In this document: positions 54,941-63,491 of the stretch, one piece after another | How positions within the stretch are numbered: the stretch's first letter is position 1 | Layout: the number at the start of each line of letters is the position of its first letter | Source of the DNA: Ferrithrix thermotolerans DSM 19514 | GTDB taxonomy: Bacteria > Actinomycetota > Acidimicrobiia > Acidimicrobiales > Acidimicrobiaceae | NCBI RefSeq assembly: GCF_900128965.1 | Contig: NZ_FQUL01000004.1 | Location: 45,940 to 109,939, forward strand | Reading direction: 5' to 3' | Length of the DNA: 64,000 nt | Translations under genes and position numbers: made by a program | The notes under the pieces: model-generated | The model's input: only the letters and a program-made list of their open reading frames with translations | Database searches by the model: none | Told to the model about the DNA's origin: nothing

Positions 54941-57079
54941 ATGCGTAGAGGGCTGCACTCAAGAAGAAGCCGAAGGTCTCGAAAGATCGTAAGGATTATG
55001 AAAAAGACCCTTCTTATCTCACCGTTATCGGTTCCGGCGCTGCTAGCGTTTGAAGCGCTGCCAGCTTATGCGGATAGTGGTGTGGTGATAACGGTAACGG
55101 GGCACGGATGGGGACACGGTTACGGAGCGGGACAGTACGGTCAGGCAGGCTACGCGATCTTGGGTCAGCAAAGCTATCAATGGATCCTCGGGCATTACTA
55201 CGGTGGAACCAACATCGCCACGGTGCCAGATCAGCTCGTAAGTGTGGAACTACAAGGCAACGCCTTCAACAACATAACGGTCTTCTCTCCTGTGAACTAC
55301 GCTATCGCAGGGGTATCTGTACCAGGCGGATACCTAACTCAGCTGGTGCTCGGCTCAAACGGTCAATACAACGCGGAGGTCTCGGCTACGTCGGTAAGTG
55401 GGTGTGGGGCTTCTCCTGGCTGGAATGTGGTTGCATCTAACCTAAGTCCAGCGTCTTCGGTCATTACCCCAGGAGTTGGAACCTCCATCTCGGCTATGTC
55501 ACAGGAAAACTGGAACGACTCTCTTCAACTATGTTATCCCAACGGCAACGTGGAACACGTATACGGTTATATCGAGGGCATAACCTACTACACGGGGCAG
55601 TATCCACTGCAACGAACGGTAAACGTGCTCCCCGTAGAGTCGTATCTGCAGGGTGTAGTGGCCTCTGAGACTCCAGCGTCTTGGGGTACTTACGGTACTC
55701 CAGGTCCCCAAGGAGAGCCTTGGGGCTTCCAAGCTCTTGAGGCGCAGGCGGTGGAGTCTAGGTCTTTCGCCCTCTCAAATCCCATGGGATGGTTTGGATT
55801 TGCAGATACCTGCGACTCAACGGAGTGTCAAGTTTATAGTGGTATGTGGAATCCGAACTCACCGTCAGCGCCGCTGTATCAGCTTGCCGATCAGGCGATC
55901 CAGGACACAGCTGGTCAGGTGATGGAGTGGCCAAACGGACAGATCGCAGAGACGCAGTTCTCAGCTTCAACCGGTGGTTATACCAACAACGGGCAGTTCC
56001 CAGCTGTAGTGGACCAGTACGACAACATCTGTACTCCTCAGTTGTGCAATAACTTCAATACCTGGACTCAAACCCTTACCTCGTCGCAGATCGAGACGCA
56101 GTTTCCCTCTATAGGGACTCTCACTCAACTCGTGGTCGAATCGAGAAACGGATACGGAGATATGGGTGGTCGTGTAACGGCGATCAGTATCGTGGGTACC
56201 AACGGATCCGTTGAGGTAAGTGGGGCTACGTTCGCGAGTGACTTCGGGTTGAACTCTGACTGGTTTGAACTTTCTGGTCCGGTCTCTATCTCCAACGACC
56301 TAAGTGCACCGGTTTCAGGTAGTGGTTACTGGGTTACTGCAGCTAACGGCGCTGTTCTTCCCTTCGGTTCAGCGACCTCGTACGGCTCTATGGCGGGCCA
56401 TCCTCTAAATCAACCGATCGTCGGCATGGCATCCACACCTGATGGTAAAGGGTACTGGCTCGTTGCCTCAGACGGTGGTGTTTTTAGCTTTGGTGACGCC
56501 GCCTTCTATGGTTCTATGGGTGGTCACCCTCTAAATAAACCGATCGTAGGCATGGCATCGACACCTGACGGTAAAGGGTACTGGCTCGTTGCCTCAGACG
56601 GTGGTGTTTTTAGCTTTGGTGACGCCGCCTTCTACGGCTCTATGGGTGGTCACCCTCTAAATAAACCCATAGTAGGCATGGCATCCACACCTGATGGTAA
56701 AGGGTACTGGCTTGTAGCATCAGACGGCGGCATCTTTAGCTTCGGAGACGCCACCTTCTACGGCTCTATGGGTGGTCATCCTCTAAACAAACCCGTCGTC
56801 GGCATGGTGGCGACAGGTGACGGTAAAGGGTACTGGCTCGTTGCAGCCGACGGAGGTATCTTCACCTTCGGAGATGCGAGCTTTGTTGGGTCGCTTCCGG
56901 CCTTGGGTATTACCACTCCAGCCGTTGGAGTTGCACCGACCCCGGACGGCAAGGGTTACTACATCCTGCTGAACAACGGTCAGATCGTGTGCTTTGGGGA
57001 TGCGGTGTTTGAAGGAGATCCTTACTCGTCGGCTTCAACACCGGTGCAATCACCGATAGTAGGGTTGACAGCCGACTAA
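54941..57079 (+). CDS. Secreted SpoIID/LytB-domain protein with C-terminal 42-residue repeats
   Basis: A basic N-terminus and signal peptide (MKKTLLISPLSVPALLAF…AYA) lead to a domain with GHGWGHGYGAGQYGQAGYA, then the SpoIID/LytB core NVLPVESYLQGVVASETP, WGFQALEAQAVESRSFAL and STGGYTNN; SpoIID proteins cut peptidoglycan glycan strands. From about residue 465, four 42-residue units (DGKGYWLVASDGGVFSFGDA, YGSMGGHPLNKPIVGMASTP) and two degenerate ones follow; this module is frequent in actinobacterial secreted proteins and is likely a beta-propeller-like surface domain. 712 residues from ATG 54941; ATG 54998 would give a normal signal peptide without 19 basic residues. Confidence 0.85.
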   Translation: MRRGLHSRRSRRSRKIVRIMKKTLLISPLSVPALLAFEALPAYADSGVVITVTGHGWGHGYGAGQYGQAGYAILGQQSYQWILGHYYGGTNIATVPDQLVSVELQGNAFNNITVFSPVNYAIAGVSVPGGYLTQLVLGSNGQYNAEVSATSVSGCGASPGWNVVASNLSPASSVITPGVGTSISAMSQENWNDSLQLCYPNGNVEHVYGYIEGITYYTGQYPLQRTVNVLPVESYLQGVVASETPASWGTYGTPGPQGEPWGFQALEAQAVESRSFALSNPMGWFGFADTCDSTECQVYSGMWNPNSPSAPLYQLADQAIQDTAGQVMEWPNGQIAETQFSASTGGYTNNGQFPAVVDQYDNICTPQLCNNFNTWTQTLTSSQIETQFPSIGTLTQLVVESRNGYGDMGGRVTAISIVGTNGSVEVSGATFASDFGLNSDWFELSGPVSISNDLSAPVSGSGYWVTAANGAVLPFGSATSYGSMAGHPLNQPIVGMASTPDGKGYWLVASDGGVFSFGDAAFYGSMGGHPLNKPIVGMASTPDGKGYWLVASDGGVFSFGDAAFYGSMGGHPLNKPIVGMASTPDGKGYWLVASDGGIFSFGDATFYGSMGGHPLNKPVVGMVATGDGKGYWLVAADGGIFTFGDASFVGSLPALGITTPAVGVAPTPDGKGYYILLNNGQIVCFGDAVFEGDPYSSASTPVQSPIVGLTAD
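56381..56884 (+). repeat. Four tandem 126-bp repeats within the SpoIID-repeat gene
   Basis: Units begin at 56381, 56507, 56633 and 56759, with exact 126-base spacing, each encoding 42 residues starting Tyr-Gly-Ser-Met. Units one and two share more than 60 identical bases over their second halves, including synonymous positions, which points to recent duplication or gene conversion. A diverged fifth unit starts at 56885. Confidence 0.95.
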
Positions 57080-57081
57080 CC

Positions 57082-57843
57082 TTACATTGGGATCTTCGAC
57101 GCTATCGCTCTTGGAAGGTGTCGGTAGAGACTCATGACGTATCTGATCGCTGGTGGGCTCCATATAAGGGTACGCTGTTGCTCCATTGCTTTTACGATCT
57201 GAGAGGCGACCTGTTTGGGTGTCTGGGACAAAGGGGCTGCTTTTAGGCCTTCGGTCATCTTTGTCTTTACAAACCCCGGCCTTACCACCAAGGTATAGAT
57301 TCCTTTATCGGCCAAGGACTCACCTAATGCGAGAGCAAATCCGTCCAAGGCTGCCTTGGAGGCTCCGTAGATGTAGTTTGATCTTCGTACTCGCTCTCCC
57401 GCCACAGAGGAAAGTACGACGATCTGCCCGTACCCCTGGCGCAGTAGTTGGTTGCGTACTGCTGTCAATAGAGCAGCCGGTCCGACGTAGTTGACGTTAG
57501 TCACCTTGATCACCTCTTCGGGAGACTCTTCATCTCGAAGCTGGTCTCCTAGAACTCCTGCAGCCAAGATGACGCAGTCGATCGGGCCGTACTCACTAAA
57601 GATATGGTCAGCGGCCTTTGCTACTTCGTTTGCTTGAGCAACGTCGAAGTGAACAAGGTCTACCTTAGCAGACGATACCGTCTGGATCTTGGAGCGAACC
57701 CTTTCCATGGATTCAAATCCTGGGCCGCAAAGTACTACCGTCTCAAGTCGCCTCTCGGCAAGGATCTGGAGTACTTCGCTAGCGATCTCGGAGCCTCCGC
57801 CGAAGACTAGAACTGACTGTGGCATGGAGTTTGCATCTATCAC
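57082..57843 (-). CDS. dprE2: DprE2-like short-chain reductase
   Basis: Short-chain dehydrogenase, 253 residues: nucleotide loop VFGGGSEIASEVL, catalytic Ser in VLSSVAGERVRRSNY, and Tyr-x3-Lys in IYGASKAALDGF. With DprE1 encoded directly upstream it matches the reductase that makes decaprenyl-phosphoryl-arabinose from the 2-keto intermediate. The RPGFVKTKMTEG segment is typical. It ends three bases from the convergent SpoIID gene. Assignment as DprE2 relies on the neighbour as much as on the sequence. Confidence 0.88.
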   Translation of the reverse strand: MIDANSMPQSVLVFGGGSEIASEVLQILAERRLETVVLCGPGFESMERVRSKIQTVSSAKVDLVHFDVAQANEVAKAADHIFSEYGPIDCVILAAGVLGDQLRDEESPEEVIKVTNVNYVGPAALLTAVRNQLLRQGYGQIVVLSSVAGERVRRSNYIYGASKAALDGFALALGESLADKGIYTLVVRPGFVKTKMTEGLKAAPLSQTPKQVASQIVKAMEQQRTLIWSPPAIRYVMSLYRHLPRAIASKIPM

Positions 57844-57916
57844 ATCTATCTCGCTTCTACTTACTCGTCAACTACTCGTCAATTGGTGTTGGGTTTTTAG
57901 GGTTGCTTGCCCTGAA

Positions 57917-59317
57917 CTACCCTCTAAGACCTAGACGTCTAGACATATCGCTTTGGAAGATGAAGTTCGGATCTAAGGCCTCAGCGGTCTCTTGGAACCT
58001 CTTTAGCTCAGGATACATGATCGCTATGAGCTCTTTAGACACTCGCGAGTCCTTGGCCAAATACACCCGTCCGCCCTCTGCCACCACCATAGCGTCCAAA
58101 GCGTCCAACATCTCCCCAAGTCCAAAGCGGTGTGCAGGTATATCCAGGGCGAGTGTCCATCCGGGCTTTGGAAATGACATGTAGTTTCCTGACTCAGGTC
58201 CAAAGCGCTTGAGCACTGCCAAAAATGACGGCACGGCTGCATCTGACAGAACCTTTACGATTCTCTCCAAGGTGGCTTCGGCTTCAAAGGGTATTACGAA
58301 CTGATACTGGAGGAATCCTTTCTGTCCATAGAGACGGTTCCAGTCTCCAACCATGTCCAAGGGATGAAAGAAGGTCTCAATGCTCTCGATCGAAGTCTCC
58401 TTGGCGAGTTTTCCCTTTCGATACCATAGTTCGTTAAAGACTCTGACGCTGAACTTGTTAAGTAGCCAAGAAGGTGCAATATCTGGTATCGATGCCACGA
58501 ACTTTGGGTCGAAGTGAAGTGGATCCTCAGCGCTTCTATGATCAAGGTCTTCTAGGTGCTCTCCCCAGGTGATAACGGATCGACCTAGCGTTCCTCCCTT
58601 CGCCATGCAGTCGATCCACGCCACGGAGTAGCGATATCTGCTGTCGTTGGTCTTCAGCTCCTCGACTGTCTCCGCTAGATCCTTCGTTACCTTGGTAGTT
58701 ACGAACACCTTGGAGGTCTTAATCGGAATCAGATCGATGACGGCTTTGGATACGAAGCCTGTGAGGCCCATGCCACCAGCTGTTGCTTTGAACTCGTTGT
58801 CGTCTTGACAGAGGTTTTTGATGCCGGTGGGCGAAACTAGGGTCATGGACCTTATGTGTTTGGCGAAAGACCCTTCTACGTGGTGGTTTTTACCATGGAT
58901 GTCCGACGCTATCGCTCCTCCGACGGTTACGTACCGGGTTCCTGGTGTAACCGGTACGAAGAAGCCTCTTGGTACTATCTTGCGCATGATCTCATCGAGT
59001 GAAAAGCCTGAAGAGACCTCTAACGTGGAGCTGTGAGGATCTAACTCAAAGGTGTCCTTCCAGTCCTCAGGGTCGCTAAGTAGTCCAGCGGCCAACGTTG
59101 CGGAGTCTCCGTAGCTCCGCCCCAGCCCCCTTGGAACAACGCCGAGCAGTGCTTTGTCTGAGAGGGCCTCCGAGAGTCGCGCTTCTTTTTCTTCAGTGCT
59201 TTGCCCATCAACCCGTAGCGTGCGTCCAAGTGATCGGGGAGTTCGACCCCATCCGCTTACAACTCGTGGCTCTTCGATCCGTAAAGCTGAACCTTCAAGC
59301 TTCTCTAACTGTGACAT
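57917..59317 (-). CDS. dprE1: DprE1-like FAD oxidoreductase
   Basis: Oxidises decaprenylphosphoryl-ribose at C2, the first half of epimerisation to the arabinose donor. FAD-binding VPRGLGRSYGDSA and TPGTRYVTVGGAIASDIHGK with NHHVEG match DprE1 closely (Mycobacterium has the same segments), and the C-terminus has KDSRVSKE and FQSDMSRRLGL. 466 residues. The cysteine attacked by benzothiazinones in M. tuberculosis (Cys387, in GWNVCVD context) is Ala390 here (GWTLALD). 73 bases separate it from dprE2. Confidence 0.92.
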   Translation of the reverse strand: MSQLEKLEGSALRIEEPRVVSGWGRTPRSLGRTLRVDGQSTEEKEARLSEALSDKALLGVVPRGLGRSYGDSATLAAGLLSDPEDWKDTFELDPHSSTLEVSSGFSLDEIMRKIVPRGFFVPVTPGTRYVTVGGAIASDIHGKNHHVEGSFAKHIRSMTLVSPTGIKNLCQDDNEFKATAGGMGLTGFVSKAVIDLIPIKTSKVFVTTKVTKDLAETVEELKTNDSRYRYSVAWIDCMAKGGTLGRSVITWGEHLEDLDHRSAEDPLHFDPKFVASIPDIAPSWLLNKFSVRVFNELWYRKGKLAKETSIESIETFFHPLDMVGDWNRLYGQKGFLQYQFVIPFEAEATLERIVKVLSDAAVPSFLAVLKRFGPESGNYMSFPKPGWTLALDIPAHRFGLGEMLDALDAMVVAEGGRVYLAKDSRVSKELIAIMYPELKRFQETAEALDPNFIFQSDMSRRLGLRG

Positions 59318-59427
59318 CTCGATTAGTCTAGATGATCTCTCTGAGAGTAGGAGATAAGCGATTTCGACCCTTGAGGCGAGTTAGCGGTAGTTTAGCTATC
59401 AACTCTAGGGGATGATCAAGGATTTTC

Positions 59428-60414
59428 TTAGAATATCAAGATCCCAAAGATAAGTAGCACAGCCCAGAGCAGTCCCAAGAGCAAGAGGGGTCGGTCTGAA
59501 AGCACCACGTCTTCTGGTGCACCGGCGAGCCCTTCTTCAATCACGAGGGAGTACCGAAGAACGGCTAGCACGAACGGGACGATTGAAAGTTCAATCAAAA
59601 GGGCGTTGTTGTGCACGACGGTTGGCTTGTCAAAAGCCCATAGGCAGTAGGCCGTAATTGTTACGCCTGCGGAGATGGATCTTATGAAGTTGAGGTAGCC
59701 TTTGGAGTAGACGTCTAGGGTTCTTCTGTGTCTGCCGGCTTCGTCACCCAGCACAACCAACTCTGAGTAACGTTTCCCACTTACCATAAAGAGCGAACCA
59801 AATGAGGCCACAATTAGAAACCAGTTGGAGAGGGTTAGGTTTGCGGCCTCGCCACCTGCCATAGCTCTTAGTAAAAAGCCAAGTGCTACGGTCGCAATAT
59901 CTAGCACAGCCTCCTGCTTTAGGTAGAAGATGTAGGAGGCGGTAATGGCACTGTAGGTAACTACTACCACTCCGAGCTGGTACCTAAGCAGAAAAAAAGG
60001 GGCGACGTTTCCCGCCAACAAAAGCAGTAAGGCGAAGATCTGTGCTTGTTTTACACTGATCTCTCCCGAGGGTATCGGTCTGTACCGTTTCTTTGGATGG
60101 CGTCGGTCAGACTCGATGTCGACGCAGTCGTTCAGAAGGTACAGACCTGCAGAGACCATGATGAAGAATATGGCAGCTAGTAGCGCTTCTAAGTCAACCT
60201 TAGGATCTAGAATCTTACCGGCTGCGGCGGGAGCAGCAAAAACCAGGACATTCTTGATCCACTGCTTTGGTCGCATTGCTAGAAGCATCGATACGATCCA
60301 CGGACGCCTCTTTCGGTCTCCGGGTGAGTTGCTTGTGACCTTCCTTATAGAACCCGGCGACTTTGCCTGTGGGTTTGCGTGAGAGTCACCGCCTATAGGC
60401 ATCTGTTCGGCCAA
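59428..60414 (-). CDS. ubiA: UbiA-family decaprenyl-phosphate phosphoribosyltransferase
   Basis: Membrane enzyme that transfers phosphoribose from PRPP to polyprenyl phosphate, the step before DprE1. RPKQWIKNVLVFAAP after a basic cytoplasmic tail, the Asp-rich NDCVDIESDRRHPKKRYRP (key part NDCVDIESDRRHP), and the second motif GKRYSELVVLGDEAGRHR place it with Rv3806c-like proteins rather than with menaquinone or heme prenyltransferases. 328 residues, about nine helices. The same strand as dprE1 and dprE2, 110 bases upstream, so the three may form one unit. Confidence 0.87.
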   Translation of the reverse strand: MAEQMPIGGDSHANPQAKSPGSIRKVTSNSPGDRKRRPWIVSMLLAMRPKQWIKNVLVFAAPAAAGKILDPKVDLEALLAAIFFIMVSAGLYLLNDCVDIESDRRHPKKRYRPIPSGEISVKQAQIFALLLLLAGNVAPFFLLRYQLGVVVVTYSAITASYIFYLKQEAVLDIATVALGFLLRAMAGGEAANLTLSNWFLIVASFGSLFMVSGKRYSELVVLGDEAGRHRRTLDVYSKGYLNFIRSISAGVTITAYCLWAFDKPTVVHNNALLIELSIVPFVLAVLRYSLVIEEGLAGAPEDVVLSDRPLLLLGLLWAVLLIFGILIF

Positions 60415-60510
60415 GTGCTAACCCTTTGTTCTTGAGATCAAAAAACTATACGTGTAGATGTTACTAGATGTTACCAAGGTCGCTTATCTTCGAAGTGAAG
60501 ATGGTGCACT

Positions 60511-60840
60511 TTAGGGCAGGGTTCTTCGTGGTTGGTTCGGATAGTTCTGATAGTAGGACTTAGGTAGGCGTGCCCGATCGTAGATGAAGTAGATCAATAA
60601 CGCGACTGAAGCGTACTGAAAGATTGCAAACCTAAGTAATAGAACGCTAAAGAGAAAAGATGTGCTAAGACCCAGGTAGAACATCTTTTTATCTAGGTGG
60701 TAGGTGTAGAGAAATCCGAAACTGCCAAAGATCACTACTAGAGCAACTGCAAGCGCTTTCGACTTCGGTTTGGGTGGACGAGTAGGTTCCGGGGAGAGGT
60801 TGAACTCCGAACCGTCATGGGGATCTTGCTGATAGCTCAT
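60511..60840 (-). CDS. Small TM2-like membrane protein
   Basis: About 109 residues from the ATG at 60840 (MSYQQDPHDG). A Pro-rich cytoplasmic N-terminus (EPTRPPKPKSK) is followed by three hydrophobic segments (ALAVALVVIFGSFGFLYTY, YLGLSTSFLFSVLLL, YASVALLIYFIYD) with a GFLYTYHLDKK turn resembling the TM2 domain. Function unknown. A frame extending to 60903 has no ribosome-binding site and non-protein-like composition. It lies upstream of ubiA on the same strand. Confidence 0.6.
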   Translation of the reverse strand: MSYQQDPHDGSEFNLSPEPTRPPKPKSKALAVALVVIFGSFGFLYTYHLDKKMFYLGLSTSFLFSVLLLRFAIFQYASVALLIYFIYDRARLPKSYYQNYPNQPRRTLP

Positions 60841-61209
60841 AGTACTATAAAGCTTAGCTGATCTGGAGATGCGCTGTATCTTGGCGACGCAGGCGTACCT
60901 CAAGATTTTCTTTGGGACCCGGTCTAAAACGCCAACTGATTGGTAGGCAGTGCCTCTGTTGAATCGTGTCTCTTTTGGTTTCGACGCCCATTTGAGTGTG
61001 AGGTTCGTCAGATGTAAAGGCGTCGGTAAAGCGGCCCTCTAACCTACTTGCTCTGAGGGACCGTGATGTTTGTGATTTGCGACGTTCAACGGTTTTGCAG
61101 CTCTACCTTGAAACTCCAAGGCCCTAGGTGTAGGACATCTCTGAGAGTACTCCTATATCTTGATCGTCTTAGCGTGAAGTTATGTTGGTAAGAGGGGTAT
61201 CTTTGTTTA
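60841..61209 (+). other. Divergent gap of about 370 bases
   Basis: No gene or RNA found between the TM2-like gene (minus) and the DedA-fusion gene (plus). AGAGGGG at about 61190-61197 is the ribosome-binding site of the latter. Promoters are expected but not clear. Confidence 0.4.
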
Positions 61210-62970
61210 GTGGTTATGGGAAAAGGTGAGCGCAAGAGTTCGGACGTGCTATGGCTCGTGGGACTCTTGCTGGGTTTGGTCTGGTCTGTTATTGTTCCCT
61301 TCGTCTCTCCCTACTTCCTTGCCACTCACACAGTAGCAGTAGAAGCCCTAGGTGGCACGACGCTTTCCATGGTTACAGCTGGTGCCTTTGCGCGTCTGCA
61401 TAGAGTTCCCTTGTTGCTGGCGCTTGGCGCGCCCCTCGTCGCTGTGGTAAGAGCATCCCCGTTTTACTGGTGGGCTGGCAAAAGGTACGGGCACTACATA
61501 GTCGATATCTTTGCAGCCCGAAGTCCCCATGCTCAGAAGATGGCCAGGCGAACAGAGGTGTTGTTGAAGAGACTCGGCCCGTGGGCGGTCGTCTTCGCTT
61601 ACTTTCTCCCTGTTCCAAACGGTCTTATCTTTGCAATGTCGGGTTGGGCTGGGATGAGTCTAGGGGTGTTCTTGCTGTTAGATCTTCTTGACGCTTTTTT
61701 GTACTCCCTAGTTATGGTTGCTCTTGGCTACTTCCTGGGCCAAGGAGCGATTACCGTCGCACGCCTAGTGGATGAATATGCCTTTGTACTTGTAACTTTG
61801 AGTATCGTTGGTCTCGTTCTCGTTACCTACCTCCGCCGATATAGGCGTTCTCTGTATCCACTTGCGAAAGAGAGGTTCTTGGGAGCTGAGGATAAAGACG
61901 ACATGAACCTTCACTCTATTGAGAGCAAATACCAAGATGAAGGCAACCTCTCCCACGGTCTGAGGGAGCATCACCTACGTCCGGAGGCGCTTTTGGAAGA
62001 CCTTGAACGGGCGGTCGACAGACCTGCAGGCTCGTCAGTTGCGGTGGGAATCGTGAGCGGCTCCCTAAAGGAGATATTCATATCGCTGGATACTCAACTA
62101 GGTAACTCTTCAGAAAGCTCGTTTTTGAGGAAGTATCACCTAGGGAGCTTTTCGTCTGTGCTTACAGCCACTTATTTGGGATCGTGTGTCTCAGCGGGTG
62201 CGATATCGCTAAATGAGTCCTGGTCGAATGAGAGCTGTGAGGATAGAGAGGATATCCCCTTTGGACGACTGGCCACCCATACCTCAGGGCTACCCTTTCT
62301 ACCATGGAACTTTCTGTATAAAACTTTGTCAGATGTTAATAGCCCCCTTTGTTGTTACAACGAAGAGGATCTTTTTAGATTCTCAAGGCGGCGTCGCCGA
62401 GTATCGGTTGGTTATCGGTATTCGAATGTCGGGATGTCCCTCGTGGGCCTAAGTCTCGGTGGAGGAACTCTCGAAGGGTACAAAAAAGGCATTGAAGAGG
62501 CGGTACTTGCGCCCCTCGGGATGGACAGAACAGACTTTCTAAGCGCTGGGCACGACGAGAGGGTAAACGGCTTCAGAAATGGGAAGAGGGTTGTTCTTGA
62601 CCCTTCTGGACCCTTCACCCCCGCCATGGGTATTGTGTCCACACCTAGAGACTTGATGCTGTTTTTGAAGTCATCGATTGACCCAGAGTCGTCTTTACTG
62701 GCGGAAGGTCTTAGGTTGTCGCAACGCACGCACTCGATCTCTAAAGACTCATCCTTCGCGATGGGTCTAGGCTGGCACATATTCCTTGGAAGACAAGGAA
62801 CCTGGCTCTACCATGAGATTCGCTCGCAGGGAAGTTCAGGAGTGATGGCGATTCATCCACAAAGAGGCTGGGGAATCTTTGCCCTATCTGACTGCGGAGA
62901 CACCGCTATGCAGGTCTCTTTGGACGCCTGGGTTAGAGCGTTCCTCGCACGATCTGTCGCTTATGACTAA
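61210..62970 (+). CDS. DedA (VTT) membrane domain fused to a degenerate beta-lactamase-like domain
   Basis: Residues 1-220 form a DedA/SNARE-associated membrane domain: AGAFARLHRVPLL, the F/Y-x-G-x-R-like KRYGHYI, and the conserved VVFAYFLPVPNGLIFAMSGWAGM (partly FLPVPNGLIF-x5-GWAGM). A linker follows, then residues 270-585 resemble a class C beta-lactamase/penicillin-binding fold with THTSGLP (356-362) and YSN (404-406). The usual Ser-x-x-Lys is SFSS at 313-316, so the catalytic Lys is missing, and no Lys/His-Thr-Gly is clear. The second domain is thus probably non-catalytic. GTG 61210 or ATG 61216 may be the start. The combination is unusual; function unknown. Confidence 0.75.
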   Translation: MVMGKGERKSSDVLWLVGLLLGLVWSVIVPFVSPYFLATHTVAVEALGGTTLSMVTAGAFARLHRVPLLLALGAPLVAVVRASPFYWWAGKRYGHYIVDIFAARSPHAQKMARRTEVLLKRLGPWAVVFAYFLPVPNGLIFAMSGWAGMSLGVFLLLDLLDAFLYSLVMVALGYFLGQGAITVARLVDEYAFVLVTLSIVGLVLVTYLRRYRRSLYPLAKERFLGAEDKDDMNLHSIESKYQDEGNLSHGLREHHLRPEALLEDLERAVDRPAGSSVAVGIVSGSLKEIFISLDTQLGNSSESSFLRKYHLGSFSSVLTATYLGSCVSAGAISLNESWSNESCEDREDIPFGRLATHTSGLPFLPWNFLYKTLSDVNSPLCCYNEEDLFRFSRRRRRVSVGYRYSNVGMSLVGLSLGGGTLEGYKKGIEEAVLAPLGMDRTDFLSAGHDERVNGFRNGKRVVLDPSGPFTPAMGIVSTPRDLMLFLKSSIDPESSLLAEGLRLSQRTHSISKDSSFAMGLGWHIFLGRQGTWLYHEIRSQGSSGVMAIHPQRGWGIFALSDCGDTAMQVSLDAWVRAFLARSVAYD

Positions 62971-63064
62971 GGTGCCGGTGGTGATTTCGTACGAGTCCGA
63001 GATCCTTAGTTGAACAAAGCCATAAAGAATGCTATATCTGCCCTTTGAATTCACAGGAAACGTA

Positions 63065-63092
63065 TTGATGCTCAGGTCTATTCTTGTATTAT
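63065..63092 (+). promoter_or_regulatory. Possible sigma-70-type promoter for the 94-residue gene
   Basis: TTGATG (63065-63070) and TATTAT (63087-63092) are separated by 16 bases, close to a housekeeping promoter. The predicted start near 63100 gives a leader of about 30 bases with AGCGAGG before the ATG at 63132. Confidence 0.45.
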
Positions 63093-63131
63093 TAGGGCTG
63101 TAGATTTATCTAGCAGGAAAGCGAGGTAGTT

Positions 63132-63416
63132 ATGAGCCAGGCATATTTTTATGCAGTCAAACTGGATGACGACAGGAAGGTAGAGTCCCTCGCAAGAAGT
63201 GCGGTTGGATCGACGGCGGTTGAGGTTCTCATCGACGGTGCATGGGTTCTAAAGCCAAATCTATTTAGAGTAACGCCTCGTCTTCATGAGAAGGAAGGCA
63301 ACATGACCTGCAGTGACAAGGGATATTTGCCCATAACTGTGGATCGCGCTCTTGAGATCCAACGCAAGCTCGCTCCCAACTTAGTTGAAGAGCAGCACGA
63401 CTCTATGGTGGCTTAA
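63132..63416 (+). CDS. Hypothetical 94-residue protein
   Basis: Not recognised. The soluble product has an alternating beta/alpha look (YFYAVKLDDDRKVESLARSA, EVLIDGAWVLKPNLFRVTPR) and no signal or membrane segment. GAGG lies 6 bases before the ATG, a promoter-like pair is upstream and a strong terminator-like hairpin 37 bases downstream, so it is probably a real monocistronic gene. No function can be proposed. Confidence 0.65.
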   Translation: MSQAYFYAVKLDDDRKVESLARSAVGSTAVEVLIDGAWVLKPNLFRVTPRLHEKEGNMTCSDKGYLPITVDRALEIQRKLAPNLVEEQHDSMVA

Positions 63417-63452
63417 CTACGGCTGGTTGGTCTCGAAGGGTTTGGAAGACAA

Positions 63453-63491
63453 CAAACGGGGAGCAAGGTTTTAGACCTAGCTCCCCGTTTG
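63453..63491 (+). terminator. Terminator-like hairpin after the 94-residue gene
   Basis: CAAACGGGGAGC (63453-63464) and GCTCCCCGTTTG (63480-63491) form a perfect 12-bp stem, extended inside by AGGT/ACCT. The T residues lie mostly within the stem end (CGTTTGTAT), and being symmetrical it could work in either direction. Confidence 0.7.

Noticed and set aside
56381..56884. CRISPR-like array
   Set aside because: The repeats are 126 bp, contiguous and in frame with a secreted protein; there are no spacers or cas genes. No CRISPR array was found in the window.
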